64,000 bases of DNA from Ruania rhizosphaerae (GCF_009805705.1 NZ_VSMB01000001.1:496001-560000); one strand, 5' to 3'; positions 48,718-57,987 are shown, numbered from the stretch's first letter. Translations and numbers: made by a program. Notes: generated by a model from the sequence alone, not told the origin.

Positions 48718-48956
48718 GAACATCAACGAGACATACCTGCGCAGATCACGCGACGGCAAAGTGAGTAGGGCACAACAGAGCCCCGAGACTCACGAGAGGT
48801 GCCTGCGAAACGCTCTCGGTGACTCACGTAGGGACACGTCGCGGAGACCTTTCGGAACGGAGTGATGCCATCATTGACCAACGGCGTGCCGACAGTCGAG
48901 CTCTGCAGGTTGGACGGACGACCCTTGTTCACGGATATTGCGATCAGCCCTATGTG
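48718..48956. other. Intergenic region before IS remnant
   Basis: No recognised gene. A short frame from 48866 (MPSLTNGVPTVELCRL..., then DGRPLFTDIAI) runs straight into the IS left end, as if a gene had been cut there; I cannot identify it. Confidence 0.4.
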
Positions 48957-49407
48957 GGCTCTTCGGAAATCAGGTGGGAGCGGGACTTGCGGTGGTAGTT
49001 GAAGGTGGGGAGGGGGTTGAGGTCCTTGATGATCAGTAGCGACCAAGCAACTGTTCGTTCCAAGGACCTCGATGTTGACCAACACGACAGGGTGCAGCGA
49101 TGCGCCCACCACTGATCCCTGCGTCCGCTGCGACACACTCCTGGGTAACCCGGGCATTCATGTGGAGGCCGTCGAGCGCACTGACGTGCTCGTGACGGTC
49201 ACCGTCTCCACGCCCTGGCAGCTCATGGGCTGTCCAACCTGCGGGGTCGTCGCGCCCAGCCGCGGACGCCGACGTCGCGAGCTGCACGACGTACCGGGCA
49301 TCGTGCCAGTGCGGGTGATCTGGCGTCAGCGCACCTGGCGCTGTCCCGACCGGGCCTCCCCCACGGGCACGTTCGTTGAGCAGAACCCCGCGCTGGTCGT
49401 CCCGAGT
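48957..49407 (+). mobile_element. ISL3-family IS remnant (left end and start of transposase)
   Basis: The left end begins near GGCTCTTCGGAAATCA (48957), an ISL3-type terminal repeat. The transposase reading starts 115 bases later. The element is lost after about 450 bases, where it meets a reductase fragment. No right terminal repeat is visible. Confidence 0.75.
49072..49407 (+). pseudogene. ISL3 transposase, N-terminal fragment
   Basis: About 112 codons of an ISL3 transposase: CVRCDTLLGNPGIHVEAVER, the zinc-finger piece GCPTCGVVAPSRGRRRR and WRQRTWRCPDRA, ending at FVEQNP. The helix-turn-helix and DDE domains are missing. The frame continues without a stop into a reductase remnant. It cannot be an active transposase. 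Confidence 0.85.
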
Positions 49408-49427
49408 TTGGCCAGTTTAGTGCGCAG

Positions 49428-49692
49428 CGGCTCTGTTCTTGATGGCCGTGAGCGCGTCGCGGATGTCGGCGGATGGCGGGTCGGCCGCGGTGGCGACCTC
49501 GCCGGCCAGTTCCTCGACATCGGTGCGCTCGACGAGATTGCGCTGTCGGTCGCGCCGGTGGCGTTGACCGGCGGGGCGCCCGTGCTGCCCCGGCGGATCG
49601 AGTCCGATCGGCTGCGGCTCGTCTCGGCGACCGCATTCGGCGAGTTCGCGCGCCTCGTGTACGGGGTGGAGAGTGCCTCCTCGAAGGACTGA
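49428..49692 (+). pseudogene. RibD/DHFR-like reductase, C-terminal fragment
   Basis: About 88 codons matching the C-terminal end of the RibD/dihydrofolate-reductase-like family: GRGGDLAGQFLDIGALDEIA, SVAPVALTGGAPVLPRRI, FGEFARLVYGVE. The N-terminal NADPH-binding half is absent and replaced, in frame, by the ISL3 transposase piece. The result is one hybrid reading of 206 codons, most likely a deletion scar and not a working enzyme. Confidence 0.75.
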
Positions 49693-49881
49693 GGCGTGCC
49701 CGGCCGCCGATGCTCGCGCTCGGACTCGGCCGTGATCCCCTGTCGGCAGGACAACGCCAGCTCTGTGCGTGAGACTGGTCATGTCGGGGGTCAGAGCACG
49801 CATCGGGCTTCGATCCGTGTCAGCACTCACGAGATTCAGTACCCACGGGATTCAGTACTCACGAGATGCCGGAGGTTCACA

Positions 49882-50925
49882 GTGAAGGCGCTGCAGTATG
49901 TCGAGGTCGGTCGTCCCCCCGAGCTGCGGGAGGTGCCCATCCCGGAACCCGGCCCGGGCGAGGTGCGGGTCAAGGTCACTGCCGCCGGTGCGTGTCATTC
50001 CGATTCCTTTGTGATGGGTCTGTCGGCGGAGCAGTTCGCCCAGTTCGGCTACCCCCTCCCGATGACCCTGGGGCACGAAGGCGTGGGCGTGGTGGACAAG
50101 CGCGGCGAGGGGGTCGACGCCGTGCAGGACGGTGACGCCGTCGCGATCTACGGCCCGCAGGGCTGCGGTCGGTGCTACGAGTGCGCGCAGGGGAAGGAGA
50201 ACTACTGTCCGCGCGCCGCGGAGCTCGGCATCACCCCACCCGGCCTCGGATCCGACGGCTCGATGGCCGAGTATGTGCTGGTCCGCGATCAGCGCCACCT
50301 CACCCCGCTCGGCGATCTGGACCCCGTGCGCAACGTCGCCCTCACCGACGCCGGCCTCACTCCGTACCACGCGATCAAGACGTCGCTGCCGAAGCTCGTC
50401 CCTGGCACGGTCGCAGTCGTGATCGGGGCAGGCGGTCTGGGTCACGTCGCCATCCAGATCCTTCGGGAGATCACTCCGGCGACTGTCATCGCCCTCGACG
50501 TGAACGAGGACAAGCTCGCTCTCGCCCGGGATGTCGGTGCCCACCACGCGTTCGCGTCGGACGAGGAGGCAGCAGGCAAGATCCGTGACGCCGTCGGCGG
50601 GGCGAAAGTGGCAGCCGTCTTCGACTTCGTCGCGATCCAGCCCACGGTGGACTTGGGACTGTCGCTACTGGGGACCGAGTCCGACCTGGTGCTGGTGGGG
50701 GTCGGAGCCACGAAGGCCGATATCGGGATGCTCGCGCGTCCATACGACTCGACCATCCGCTCCCCTTACTGGGGTAGCCGCTCCGAGCTGATCGAGGTGC
50801 TGGAACTCGCCCGCGCCGGGCGCGTCTCCGTGGAGGTGGAGACCTTCTCGCTCGACGAGGCACCGGAGGCGTATCGCCGACTGCACGAGGGCACACTGCG
50901 GGGGCGGGCCGTCGTGGTGCCGTGA
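49882..50925 (+). CDS. Zinc-dependent alcohol dehydrogenase
   Basis: A 347-residue medium-chain dehydrogenase. Catalytic zinc ligands: Cys38 in GACHSD and His in GHEGVG; structural zinc: four Cys in CGRCYECAQGKENYC. The NAD(P)-binding loop is GAGGLGHVAI. The GTG at 49882 follows GGAGG. It oxidises alcohols to aldehydes or ketones; substrate unknown. It lies alone between the IS scar and a convergent regulator. Confidence 0.92.
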   Translation: MKALQYVEVGRPPELREVPIPEPGPGEVRVKVTAAGACHSDSFVMGLSAEQFAQFGYPLPMTLGHEGVGVVDKRGEGVDAVQDGDAVAIYGPQGCGRCYECAQGKENYCPRAAELGITPPGLGSDGSMAEYVLVRDQRHLTPLGDLDPVRNVALTDAGLTPYHAIKTSLPKLVPGTVAVVIGAGGLGHVAIQILREITPATVIALDVNEDKLALARDVGAHHAFASDEEAAGKIRDAVGGAKVAAVFDFVAIQPTVDLGLSLLGTESDLVLVGVGATKADIGMLARPYDSTIRSPYWGSRSELIEVLELARAGRVSVEVETFSLDEAPEAYRRLHEGTLRGRAVVVP

Positions 50926-50929
50926 CGGG

Positions 50930-51118
50930 TCACGGGCTGAACAGATCCTCGATGCGGCATCCGAACACCTCGGCGAGCCGGAAGGCGAGGGGTAGCGAGG
51001 GGTCGAACCGCCCCTTCTCGATCGAGATCACGGTCTGGCGCGAGACGCCGAGTTGCTCGGCCAGGAACTGTTGAGACCAGCCCCTTTCCTGACGGCGGAC
51101 CATCAGTGAGTTCTGCAT
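50930..51118 (-). CDS. Small XRE-family regulator
   Basis: A 62-residue helix-turn-helix protein: VRRQERGWSQQFLAEQLGVS, then RQTVISIEKGRFDPSL and FGCRIEDLF. It is the YozG-like type usually paired with a small membrane protein, as here (3-base gap after the DUF gene). It probably represses that pair. Confidence 0.9.
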   Translation of the reverse strand: MQNSLMVRRQERGWSQQFLAEQLGVSRQTVISIEKGRFDPSLPLAFRLAEVFGCRIEDLFSP

Positions 51119-51121
51119 GCC

Positions 51122-51601
51122 TCACCCGGCCCGGCGAGCGAGGACGTACCGGATTGCGACGTCGGCGGCGATGAGCCCTGCGAGAGCCATCAGGGCCGTG
51201 ACCGCGGTGACCTCCCACCCGGTCAGGCTCAGTACCGCGGCACCGACACCGACGACCACCACCACGTCATAGAGCGTGCGCTGGGTGGCCCTATCCCACC
51301 AGATGTTCTCGACCGTCTCCTCCGGACGGTCGACGGCGCCCCGGATCGTGGAGCGGTCGACCACCACGATCCACGCCAAGGCCAGGGCGGGGCCGGCAAA
51401 GCAGAGCAGGCCGATCCCGAGAGCGAGCCGGCGCTGCTCGGCATCGAAACCGATGAGACTGAAGGCGATCGACAGAGTCACGGTGAGCACTATCCCGAGC
51501 GGGGCGGCGTGCCACCAGGCGCCCGGGTGAGTGCGGCCCCACTGTGACCGACCCCAGCGCAGGGGCTTGCGTGCGGTGGTGCCGTCTGCATGGTGTGTCA
51601 T
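51122..51601 (-). CDS. Small multi-pass membrane protein partnered with XRE regulator
   Basis: A 159-residue protein with four hydrophobic helices: about residues 28-48, 58-78, 108-125 and 128-148. It is of the DUF2178-like kind often encoded just before an XRE regulator. ATG at 51601 has GGAGGAACGC just upstream. The reading to 51679 is rejected for lack of a ribosome site. Function unknown. Confidence 0.7.
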   Translation of the reverse strand: MTHHADGTTARKPLRWGRSQWGRTHPGAWWHAAPLGIVLTVTLSIAFSLIGFDAEQRRLALGIGLLCFAGPALALAWIVVVDRSTIRGAVDRPEETVENIWWDRATQRTLYDVVVVVGVGAAVLSLTGWEVTAVTALMALAGLIAADVAIRYVLARRAG

Positions 51602-51813
51602 GCGTTCCTCCGTCCTGTTAAGGACACTTAACATTCCCGATCGAGGTTGTGTCAAACACGCTTGACACTTGCGCCGCATGGATCCGCCCGCCGACCGGCC
51701 CGGCGAAGTGCCATCGCTGGTACTCGGCGCACCCGCTCGCTGAGCGTGTGTCGAGTGTGATGAACCCCTGCCGGCCTCTGGCGCCAGAACGCCCGGCGTG
51801 CCAGCCTGGTGAT

Positions 51814-52098
51814 ATGTGCCGCAACATCCGGACCCTCCACAACTTCGAGCCTCACGCCACGTCGGAGGAGGTGCACGCCGCTGCGCTCCAATATGTGCGC
51901 AAGGTGAGCGGGATGAACAAGCCCTCCGCCGCGAACCAGGCCATCTTCGACCAGGCTGTCGCCGACATCGCCCACACCACGGAGCATCTACTCGCCGACC
52001 TGGTCACCCAAGCCCCACCGAAGGACCGGGAGGTCGAGGCCGCGAAGGCCAAGGAGCGGGCGGCCAAGCGCTACGGGACACAAGCAGCCAGCGCCTGA
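51814..52098 (+). CDS. DUF2277 protein
   Basis: A 94-residue protein starting MCRNIRTLHNFEPHATSEEV, the standard DUF2277 start, with a helical body (QYVRKVSGMNKPSAANQAIF) and a charged tail. Cytoplasmic, function unknown; family members are single small domains. ATG at 51814 after GGTGAT. Confidence 0.9.
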   Translation: MCRNIRTLHNFEPHATSEEVHAAALQYVRKVSGMNKPSAANQAIFDQAVADIAHTTEHLLADLVTQAPPKDREVEAAKAKERAAKRYGTQAASA

Positions 52099-52183
52099 TC
52101 CTGGAACCGCGCGGCCACCCAACCCCGCGCGGCAACCGTCCACGTCCGGTCGACGTGGAAGCAGCATCTCGAAGAGGAGCACC

Positions 52184-53044
52184 GTGCACGAACGCAAGAT
52201 CGGCGACCGACTCGTCTCCGCCATCGGACTCGGAGCCATGCCCATGTCGATCGAGGGCCGGCCCGACACCGAGCGCGCCATCGCGACGATCAACGCCGCA
52301 CTCGACGCCGGCATTACCTTGATCGACACCGCCAACTCCTACCACCGCGACGCCGGTGAGGAGGGGCACAACGAGGAGCTCGTCGCCCGTGCCCTGCGCG
52401 CCCGTGGCGTCAGTGACGACGAGGTGCTGGTGGCCACCAAGGGTGGCACCCAGCGCCCAGGCGATGGCTCGTGGATCAAGAACGGACGCCCGGAACGGCT
52501 CAAGCAGGCCGCGAAGGACTCTGCCCGGCGGCTCGGCGTGGAGGCGATCGGGCTGTACCAGTTCCACCGCCCCGACCCCGAGGTCCCGTTCGCCGAGTCA
52601 ATGGGCGCGATCGCCGAGCTCCTCGACGAGGGTGTGATCCAGATGGCCGGCGTCTCCAACACCGACGTCGCCCAGATCAACGAGGCCAACGACGTGCTGG
52701 ACGGACGCCTGGTGAGCGTGCAGAACCAGTTCTCACCCCGGTTCCGCTCCAGTCACGACGAGCTCGAGCACTGCGACCGACTCGGGATTGCGTTCCTGCC
52801 CTGGAGTCCGCTCGGTGGCATCGCCAAGGCGGCTGAGCTCGGCAGCCAGCACCGCGCATTCGCCGACGTGGCCGACGAGCTCGGGGTGAGCGTCTACCAG
52901 GTCACGCTCGCGTGGGAGCTGGCGCTGGCCGACGTGGTCATCCCGATCCCGGGGGCATCCCGGCCCGAGAGCATCCTGGACTCCGTCGGGGCCGCCGAGG
53001 TCCGGCTCACCGAGGACCAGATGGCGCGCCTCTCCGCGAGCTGA
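52184..53044 (+). CDS. Aldo/keto reductase
   Basis: A 286-residue AKR. Tetrad: Asp and Tyr in LIDTANSYH, Lys in LVATKGG, His in YQFHRPD. The NADPH-binding end is PIPGASRPESILDS. GTG at 52184 follows GAGGAG. Substrate unknown. Confidence 0.9.
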   Translation: MHERKIGDRLVSAIGLGAMPMSIEGRPDTERAIATINAALDAGITLIDTANSYHRDAGEEGHNEELVARALRARGVSDDEVLVATKGGTQRPGDGSWIKNGRPERLKQAAKDSARRLGVEAIGLYQFHRPDPEVPFAESMGAIAELLDEGVIQMAGVSNTDVAQINEANDVLDGRLVSVQNQFSPRFRSSHDELEHCDRLGIAFLPWSPLGGIAKAAELGSQHRAFADVADELGVSVYQVTLAWELALADVVIPIPGASRPESILDSVGAAEVRLTEDQMARLSAS

Positions 53045-53090
53045 GGGACGTGGGCGGGGCAGTACGGCAAAGCATCCGCCGACGGCGGCC

Positions 53091-55013
53091 CTACAGGTAG
53101 TGCCGCTGCCTCGCCCGGAGCCGGGCGTACTCCTCGTAGGCCCGCTGCGTGCTCTCCAGCCGCGCCACTTCGGCCACCGGCACGTCCCAGCCGTTCGTCG
53201 CGGGCGGGTTCGGACCAACCGGGTCGGTCTCGATCACGATCACCGTGGCGTCCGGGGCAGCGGCCGCCTGCTGGTAGGCCCCCCGGAAGTCATCGATCGA
53301 GGAGGCGGTGACGGTCCGGACCCCGAAGCTCGCGGCATTCGCGGCCAGGTCCACGCCCACGTACTCGCCGGCCAGCTGCCCGGAGTCGTCCCGCATCCGG
53401 TAGGCGGTGCCGAAGCGCTGCGAACCCACCGACTCCGAGAGCGCCCCGATCGAGGCGAAGCCGTGGTTCTGCAGCACCACCACGATCACCTTCAGGCCCT
53501 CGGCCACGATCGTCGCCAGCTCGGTGGGCATCATCTGGTACGTGCCGTCGCCGACGATCGCGACCACCTGCCGCTCGCTCTCGGGGCGGGCGAGCCGGAC
53601 CCCGATCGCTGCCGGGATCTCATACCCCATGCAGGAGTAGCCGTACTCGAGGTGGTACTGGTCGGGGCCTGCCGCGCGCCACAGCGCCTGCAGGTCACCG
53701 GGCATCGAACCAGCGGCGTTGATCACCACGTCCTCGGCGCCCATCAGCTCGTTCAGGGCTCCGAACACCTCCACCTGCGCGGGGAGCTGACGCTCTGGTG
53801 AGGCGGCAGGCCGGGTGAGCTCCGCCGTCGTGCGGGCCCATTCCTGGGCGAGCTGGTGCGCCTCGGCGGCGTACTCCTCGCTCACCCGGTGCCCTGACAG
53901 CGCGCCGGTCAGGGCCGTCAGTCCCTCGCGGGCGTCGGCCACGAGCATCTCGGCGCTGTGCTTGGCGGCGTCGAAGCTCGCCACGTTCAGGTTCACGAAG
54001 CGCACGTCCTCGCGAGCGAAGGCAGTGTGGGACGCCGTCGTGAAATCCGAGTAGCGCGTGCCCACGCCGATCACCACGTCAGCCTCCGCAGCGAGCGCGT
54101 TCGCTGCAGCCGACCCCGTGGAACCGACGCCTCCGACGGCGCACGGGTGGTCCGCCGGGATCGCCCCCTTGCCCGCCTGGGTGTCCGCCACCGGGATACC
54201 GGTCGCGTCGGCGAAGTCGATCAACGCCTGGCTGGCCTCGGAGTACTTCACTCCACCGCCGGCCACCAGCAACGGGCGCTGGGCGGACCGGATCGCGGCC
54301 ACGGCGCGCTCCAGGGCCGCCGGCTCCGGCACCGGCCGCCCCACGTGCCAGGTGCGCTCGCGGAACAACTCGACCGGGAAGTCATGCGCCTCGGCTTGCA
54401 CGTCCTGCGGGAGGCACAGCGTGACCGCACCAGTCTCGGCCGGGTCGGTGAGCACGCGCATCGCCTGCGGGAGCGAGGTGATCAGCTGCTCGGGCCGGGT
54501 GATGCGGTCCCAGAAGCGCGAGACCGGCCGGAACGCGTCATTCACGCTCATCTCGGGCGAACCCGGGTTCTCGAGCTGCTGCAGTACCGGATCGGGCCGG
54601 CGGGTGGCGAAGATGTCCGAGGGCAGCAGCAGGACCGGCACCCGGTTGATCGTGGCCAGTGCAGCACCGGTGACCATATTCGTCGAACCGGGTCCGATCG
54701 AGGCCGTGCAGGCATAGGTCTGCAGCCGGCTGCGCGCGCGGGAGAAGCCGACGGCGGAGTGCACCATCGCCTGCTCGTTGCGTACCAGGTAGTACGGCAA
54801 CGACTCCTCGCCGTCAGCAGGATCCAGGGCGTTCTGCAGCAGTGCCTGGCCCACGCCGGCCACGTTCCCGTGACCGAAGATCCCGAAAGCGCCGGGGATC
54901 AACCGCTGACGCACGCCGTCGCGCTCGGTGTACTGCACCGAGAGGAAGCGCACCAGCGCCTGCGCGACGGTGAGCCGCACGGTCGCCGGCGAGTGCTGCG
55001 AGGCTTCGGTCAT
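53091..55013 (-). CDS. iolD: 3D-trihydroxycyclohexane-1,2-dione hydrolase IolD
   Basis: A 640-residue thiamine-diphosphate enzyme of myo-inositol catabolism. It hydrolyses 3D-(3,5/4)-trihydroxycyclohexane-1,2-dione to 5-deoxyglucuronate. N-terminal PYR-like part (LTVAQALVRFLSVQYTERDG), central part with GVGTRYSDF, C-terminal TPP-binding GDGTYQMMPTEL and QNHGFASIGAL. ATG at 55013 overlaps the iolB stop. Final gene of the operon. Confidence 0.94.
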   Translation of the reverse strand: MTEASQHSPATVRLTVAQALVRFLSVQYTERDGVRQRLIPGAFGIFGHGNVAGVGQALLQNALDPADGEESLPYYLVRNEQAMVHSAVGFSRARSRLQTYACTASIGPGSTNMVTGAALATINRVPVLLLPSDIFATRRPDPVLQQLENPGSPEMSVNDAFRPVSRFWDRITRPEQLITSLPQAMRVLTDPAETGAVTLCLPQDVQAEAHDFPVELFRERTWHVGRPVPEPAALERAVAAIRSAQRPLLVAGGGVKYSEASQALIDFADATGIPVADTQAGKGAIPADHPCAVGGVGSTGSAAANALAAEADVVIGVGTRYSDFTTASHTAFAREDVRFVNLNVASFDAAKHSAEMLVADAREGLTALTGALSGHRVSEEYAAEAHQLAQEWARTTAELTRPAASPERQLPAQVEVFGALNELMGAEDVVINAAGSMPGDLQALWRAAGPDQYHLEYGYSCMGYEIPAAIGVRLARPESERQVVAIVGDGTYQMMPTELATIVAEGLKVIVVVLQNHGFASIGALSESVGSQRFGTAYRMRDDSGQLAGEYVGVDLAANAASFGVRTVTASSIDDFRGAYQQAAAAPDATVIVIETDPVGPNPPATNGWDVPVAEVARLESTQRAYEEYARLRARQRHYL

Positions 55014-55912
55014 CACTGCTCCTTCGCCAGCGGCAGCCGAGCGTCGAAGTCCTGACCGTCCCACGTCTCGCGCACCCAGGTGTAGTGCGGGTCGTCGGTC
55101 ATCTTCCAGGTGCCGTCGCGCTCGGGGCCGGCCATCACGTTCAGGTAGTACATGTCGTATCCCGGTGGCACCATGCACGGCCCGTGGTAGCCGTGCGGCA
55201 CGAGCACCGTGTCTCCCGAGCGCACCTCGGCGAGCAGCTCCATCGGACGCTCGGCGGTGCCGTGCTGACGGTGATATCCGACGCCGTCGCCGGTTTGCGC
55301 ACCCGGGGCGTGGGAGCGGAACCGGAAGTGATAGATCTCCTCGAGGATCCGCTCGTCATCGGTGTGCACGTCGTGCTTGTGCGGCGGGTAGGAGGACCAG
55401 TTGCCGCCGGGGGTGATCACTTCCACCACCAGCAGCCGGTCCGTACGCACCGCGTTGCCGAGGGCGTAGTTGCGCACCTCTCGGGAGGCGATCCCGGAGC
55501 CGCGCAGCTCCAGCCGCACCTCGTCGGTGGAGTGGTAAGAGCTGGTGAACTGCTCCTCGGCGCGCGCCGTGGCCAGGGCGAGCCGGACGCCGTCGTGATC
55601 TGCAGTGGCTGTGATCCGCGCGTGAGCGCCACGGGCGAGGTAGGCGTAGTCCGTCAGGGCACTGAACTCATCCGGTCGCCCGTGCAGGTGGAAGGTCTGC
55701 CCCTCCACGGCGATCTCGAAGCTGCCGGCCAGCGGCAGCGCGATCGCCTCGTCCTCGCCGAGACTCACCTCCGCCGAGGCGCCGGCCGAGATCTCCAGGA
55801 CCTTCAGCCCGGAATAGTCCCAGCCGGCCCGTTCCGGGGTGATCTCCAGCCCGAACGGCCCGTTCGGGGCGCTGCCCGCGCGTACCAGCAGGTCGGCATC
55901 AGTCATCGCCAC
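55013..55912 (-). CDS. iolB: 5-deoxy-glucuronate isomerase IolB
   Basis: A 299-residue bicupin that turns 5-deoxyglucuronate into 2-deoxy-5-keto-gluconate, the substrate of IolC. The metal-binding motif YPPHKHD and later HGYHGPCMVPPGYDMYYLN are typical of IolB. It overlaps iolD by one base (TGATG) and lies 30 bases after the Cgl0159-like gene. Confidence 0.94.
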   Translation of the reverse strand: MAMTDADLLVRAGSAPNGPFGLEITPERAGWDYSGLKVLEISAGASAEVSLGEDEAIALPLAGSFEIAVEGQTFHLHGRPDEFSALTDYAYLARGAHARITATADHDGVRLALATARAEEQFTSSYHSTDEVRLELRGSGIASREVRNYALGNAVRTDRLLVVEVITPGGNWSSYPPHKHDVHTDDERILEEIYHFRFRSHAPGAQTGDGVGYHRQHGTAERPMELLAEVRSGDTVLVPHGYHGPCMVPPGYDMYYLNVMAGPERDGTWKMTDDPHYTWVRETWDGQDFDARLPLAKEQ

Positions 55913-55942
55913 ATCCTCCTCGAGTTGTCCACACCAGTGTGC

Positions 55943-56845
55943 TCACAGCAGCCCGACGGCGGCATCCACCGCCGCGGCCACGTCGCCGTCCGGCGGGTAC
56001 AGCAAGCTCCGCCCGACCACCAGGCCCATCACGTTCGGGCAGGCGAGTGTGGCCTCCCAGGTGGCGAGTGCAGCGTCGGGATCGTCGGAGACCTCGCCGC
56101 CGAGGATCAGGCTCGGCAGGGTCGTCGCGGCCATCACCCGCTCCGGCTCGGGAACGGCCGGCAGTTTCAGCCAGGTGTGGGCCGACGTGCGGCCCAGGCC
56201 CGCGGCCACGGCGATCGAACGGATCACCGCATCCGGGGAGAGATCATTGCGCAGCCGGCCGTGCTCGGTGTAGCTCCAGAACGGCTCCACCATCGCGGTC
56301 AGTTCGCGTTCGGCCAGGTCGTTGACGGCCTCGGCGCACGCGGCGATGGTGTGCATGGTGCCGGCATTGTCCGGGGCGATGCGCAACAGCATCTTCCCGC
56401 CGTCCAGCCCGGCGGCCGCGACCCCGGAGGCGTCATAGCCGGTGAAACGGTCATCGGCCTCGAACACCGCTCCCGGGAGCCCGCCGCGATTCATCGAACC
56501 GAACACCAGCTTGCCCTCCAGGGCGCCGAGCAGGGTGAGGTCCTCGATCAGGTCGGCGGTGCCGAGGAAGCCGTCGACGCCGGGGCGGGCCAGGGCCTCC
56601 AGGCAGCGCCCGAGTAGATCCGTGCGGTCGGCCATGGCCATCGCGTCCGGGCCGGCACCGAGCGAGCCGCGGGCCGGGTGATCGGCCGCGATGATCATCA
56701 GCTGTTCCCCGGTGGTGGGGCGCTGCCCCGGGGTGCGGGCCGCGAGCGAGGCGGCGATGCGCTCCGGGTGATGGGCGCGGATCTGCGGCAGGTCGGCGAT
56801 GGCGGGGCGCGGGGTGATGGTGGCTCCTGGGCTGCCCCCGCTCAT
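55943..56845 (-). CDS. Cgl0159-like (beta/alpha)8 aldolase-fold protein of iol operon
   Basis: A 300-residue class I-aldolase-like TIM barrel. Key segments are MIIAADHPARGSLG, GFLGTADLIEDL and LDGGKMLLRIAP, which holds a likely Schiff-base lysine. It matches the Cgl0159 family found beside iolC and iolB in corynebacterial inositol clusters. It may replace IolJ in splitting 2-deoxy-5-keto-gluconate-6-phosphate to dihydroxyacetone phosphate and malonate semialdehyde; that assignment is inference. ATG at 56845 overlaps the iolC stop by 4 bases. Confidence 0.85.
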   Translation of the reverse strand: MSGGSPGATITPRPAIADLPQIRAHHPERIAASLAARTPGQRPTTGEQLMIIAADHPARGSLGAGPDAMAMADRTDLLGRCLEALARPGVDGFLGTADLIEDLTLLGALEGKLVFGSMNRGGLPGAVFEADDRFTGYDASGVAAAGLDGGKMLLRIAPDNAGTMHTIAACAEAVNDLAERELTAMVEPFWSYTEHGRLRNDLSPDAVIRSIAVAAGLGRTSAHTWLKLPAVPEPERVMAATTLPSLILGGEVSDDPDAALATWEATLACPNVMGLVVGRSLLYPPDGDVAAAVDAAVGLL

Positions 56846-57828
56846 CGGCCGGCCCTCGCGTTGACCTCGGTGACCGGGGTCCCTGCCAGGACCGCCTCGA
56901 GCTCGGCGAGCGTGGGCATCGCGGTGGAGCACTCCAGGCGGGAGGCGACGATCGCCCCCGCGGCGCTCGCGGCCTCGATCAGCTTCTGCAGCGGCCAGTC
57001 GTTGACCAGGCCGTGCACCAGCGCGCCACCGAAGGCGTCACCGGCGCCCAGCCCGTTCACCACGGCGATCTCGGTCGGCGGTACGACCACCCGCTCGGTG
57101 GCGGTCTTGGCGAGGGTTCCCGCCGGTCCTTGCTTGACGATCGCGAGGCGGACGCCGGCTGCGAGCAGCGCATCGGCGGCCGCCTCCGGCTCGGTCTCAC
57201 CGATGGCCACCTCGCACTCCTCACGGTTGCCCACGGCCACCGTGGCGTGGGCGAGTGCCTGCTGCATCTGCGCGGTCGCCTCGGCCGGCTCTGGCCAGAA
57301 CATCGGACGGTAGTCCAGGTCGAGCACCGTGTGGCGACCGCTGCCGTGGGTACTGCGGTGCGCGAGGGCGGTGTGGTGCGCCTCCCGGCTCGGTGACGTG
57401 CAGAACCCGGTACCGGAGACCCAGAACAGGTCCGCCGCGGCGATCTGCTCCAGCGGCATGTGCTCGGGCCGCAGCTGCAGGTCCGGTGCGCTGGGCCGGC
57501 GGTAGAAGTACAGCGGGAAGTCGTCCGGCGGGAAGATCTCGCAGAACGTGATCGGGGTGGGCAGGTCGGCGTCGGTGACCACGAACTGGTCGTCCACACC
57601 GAGGCGGCGCATCTCGGCGCGCACGTAGCGTCCGAACGGATCGTCGCCCACACCGGTGAGTACCGCCGCCGGGCTCCCCATGCGGGTGGCAGCGACGGCC
57701 ACATTCGTGGGGCTGCCGCCCAAGAACTTCCCGAACGTCTCTACCTGCTCCAGACCAACTCCGGTCTGCAGCGGGTAGAGGTCGACGCCGGAGCGCCCCA
57801 TCGTGATGACGTTCACCGCGTGCCTCAT
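56842..57828 (-). CDS. iolC: 5-dehydro-2-deoxygluconokinase IolC
   Basis: A 328-residue PfkB kinase that phosphorylates 2-deoxy-5-keto-gluconate. It begins VNVITMGRSGVDLYPLQTG, typical of IolC, and ends with the PfkB signature NGLGAGDAFGGALVHG. First gene of the minus-strand operon iolC-Cgl0159-iolB-iolD; iolA, iolE, iolG and a transporter are not in this window. Confidence 0.93.
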   Translation of the reverse strand: MRHAVNVITMGRSGVDLYPLQTGVGLEQVETFGKFLGGSPTNVAVAATRMGSPAAVLTGVGDDPFGRYVRAEMRRLGVDDQFVVTDADLPTPITFCEIFPPDDFPLYFYRRPSAPDLQLRPEHMPLEQIAAADLFWVSGTGFCTSPSREAHHTALAHRSTHGSGRHTVLDLDYRPMFWPEPAEATAQMQQALAHATVAVGNREECEVAIGETEPEAAADALLAAGVRLAIVKQGPAGTLAKTATERVVVPPTEIAVVNGLGAGDAFGGALVHGLVNDWPLQKLIEAASAAGAIVASRLECSTAMPTLAELEAVLAGTPVTEVNARAGR

Positions 57829-57987
57829 CCCTTTCGCGCGGACGTGTTCGACCGATCTGGTCCCGATTGTGCCGTACTACGTCCGGTTTCGACAAGCGAT
57901 TGTCCTAACAAATGCATCCATGTGGGATAGTTTGTATGCTCGTTGATGACAGTGATGGCGATCGTGACCGCAGAACCAGGAGGGCGG
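57829..57987. promoter_or_regulatory. iol-gntR divergent promoter region
   Basis: 159 bases between iolC and the GntR gene. The motif ACAAA (57908) and its complement TTTGT (57931) are inverted and 18 bases apart around an AT-richer stretch, a possible operator for the GntR protein. No clear -35/-10 pair. Confidence 0.35.

Noticed and set aside
49417-49830. 137-codon minus-strand gene opposite the reductase fragment
   Set aside because: The plus strand gives clear reductase homology; the minus reading is unconserved.
57908-57935. Firm GntR operator call in the iol space
   Set aside because: Arms are only five bases with an 18-base gap; kept only as a low-confidence note in the intergenic feature.
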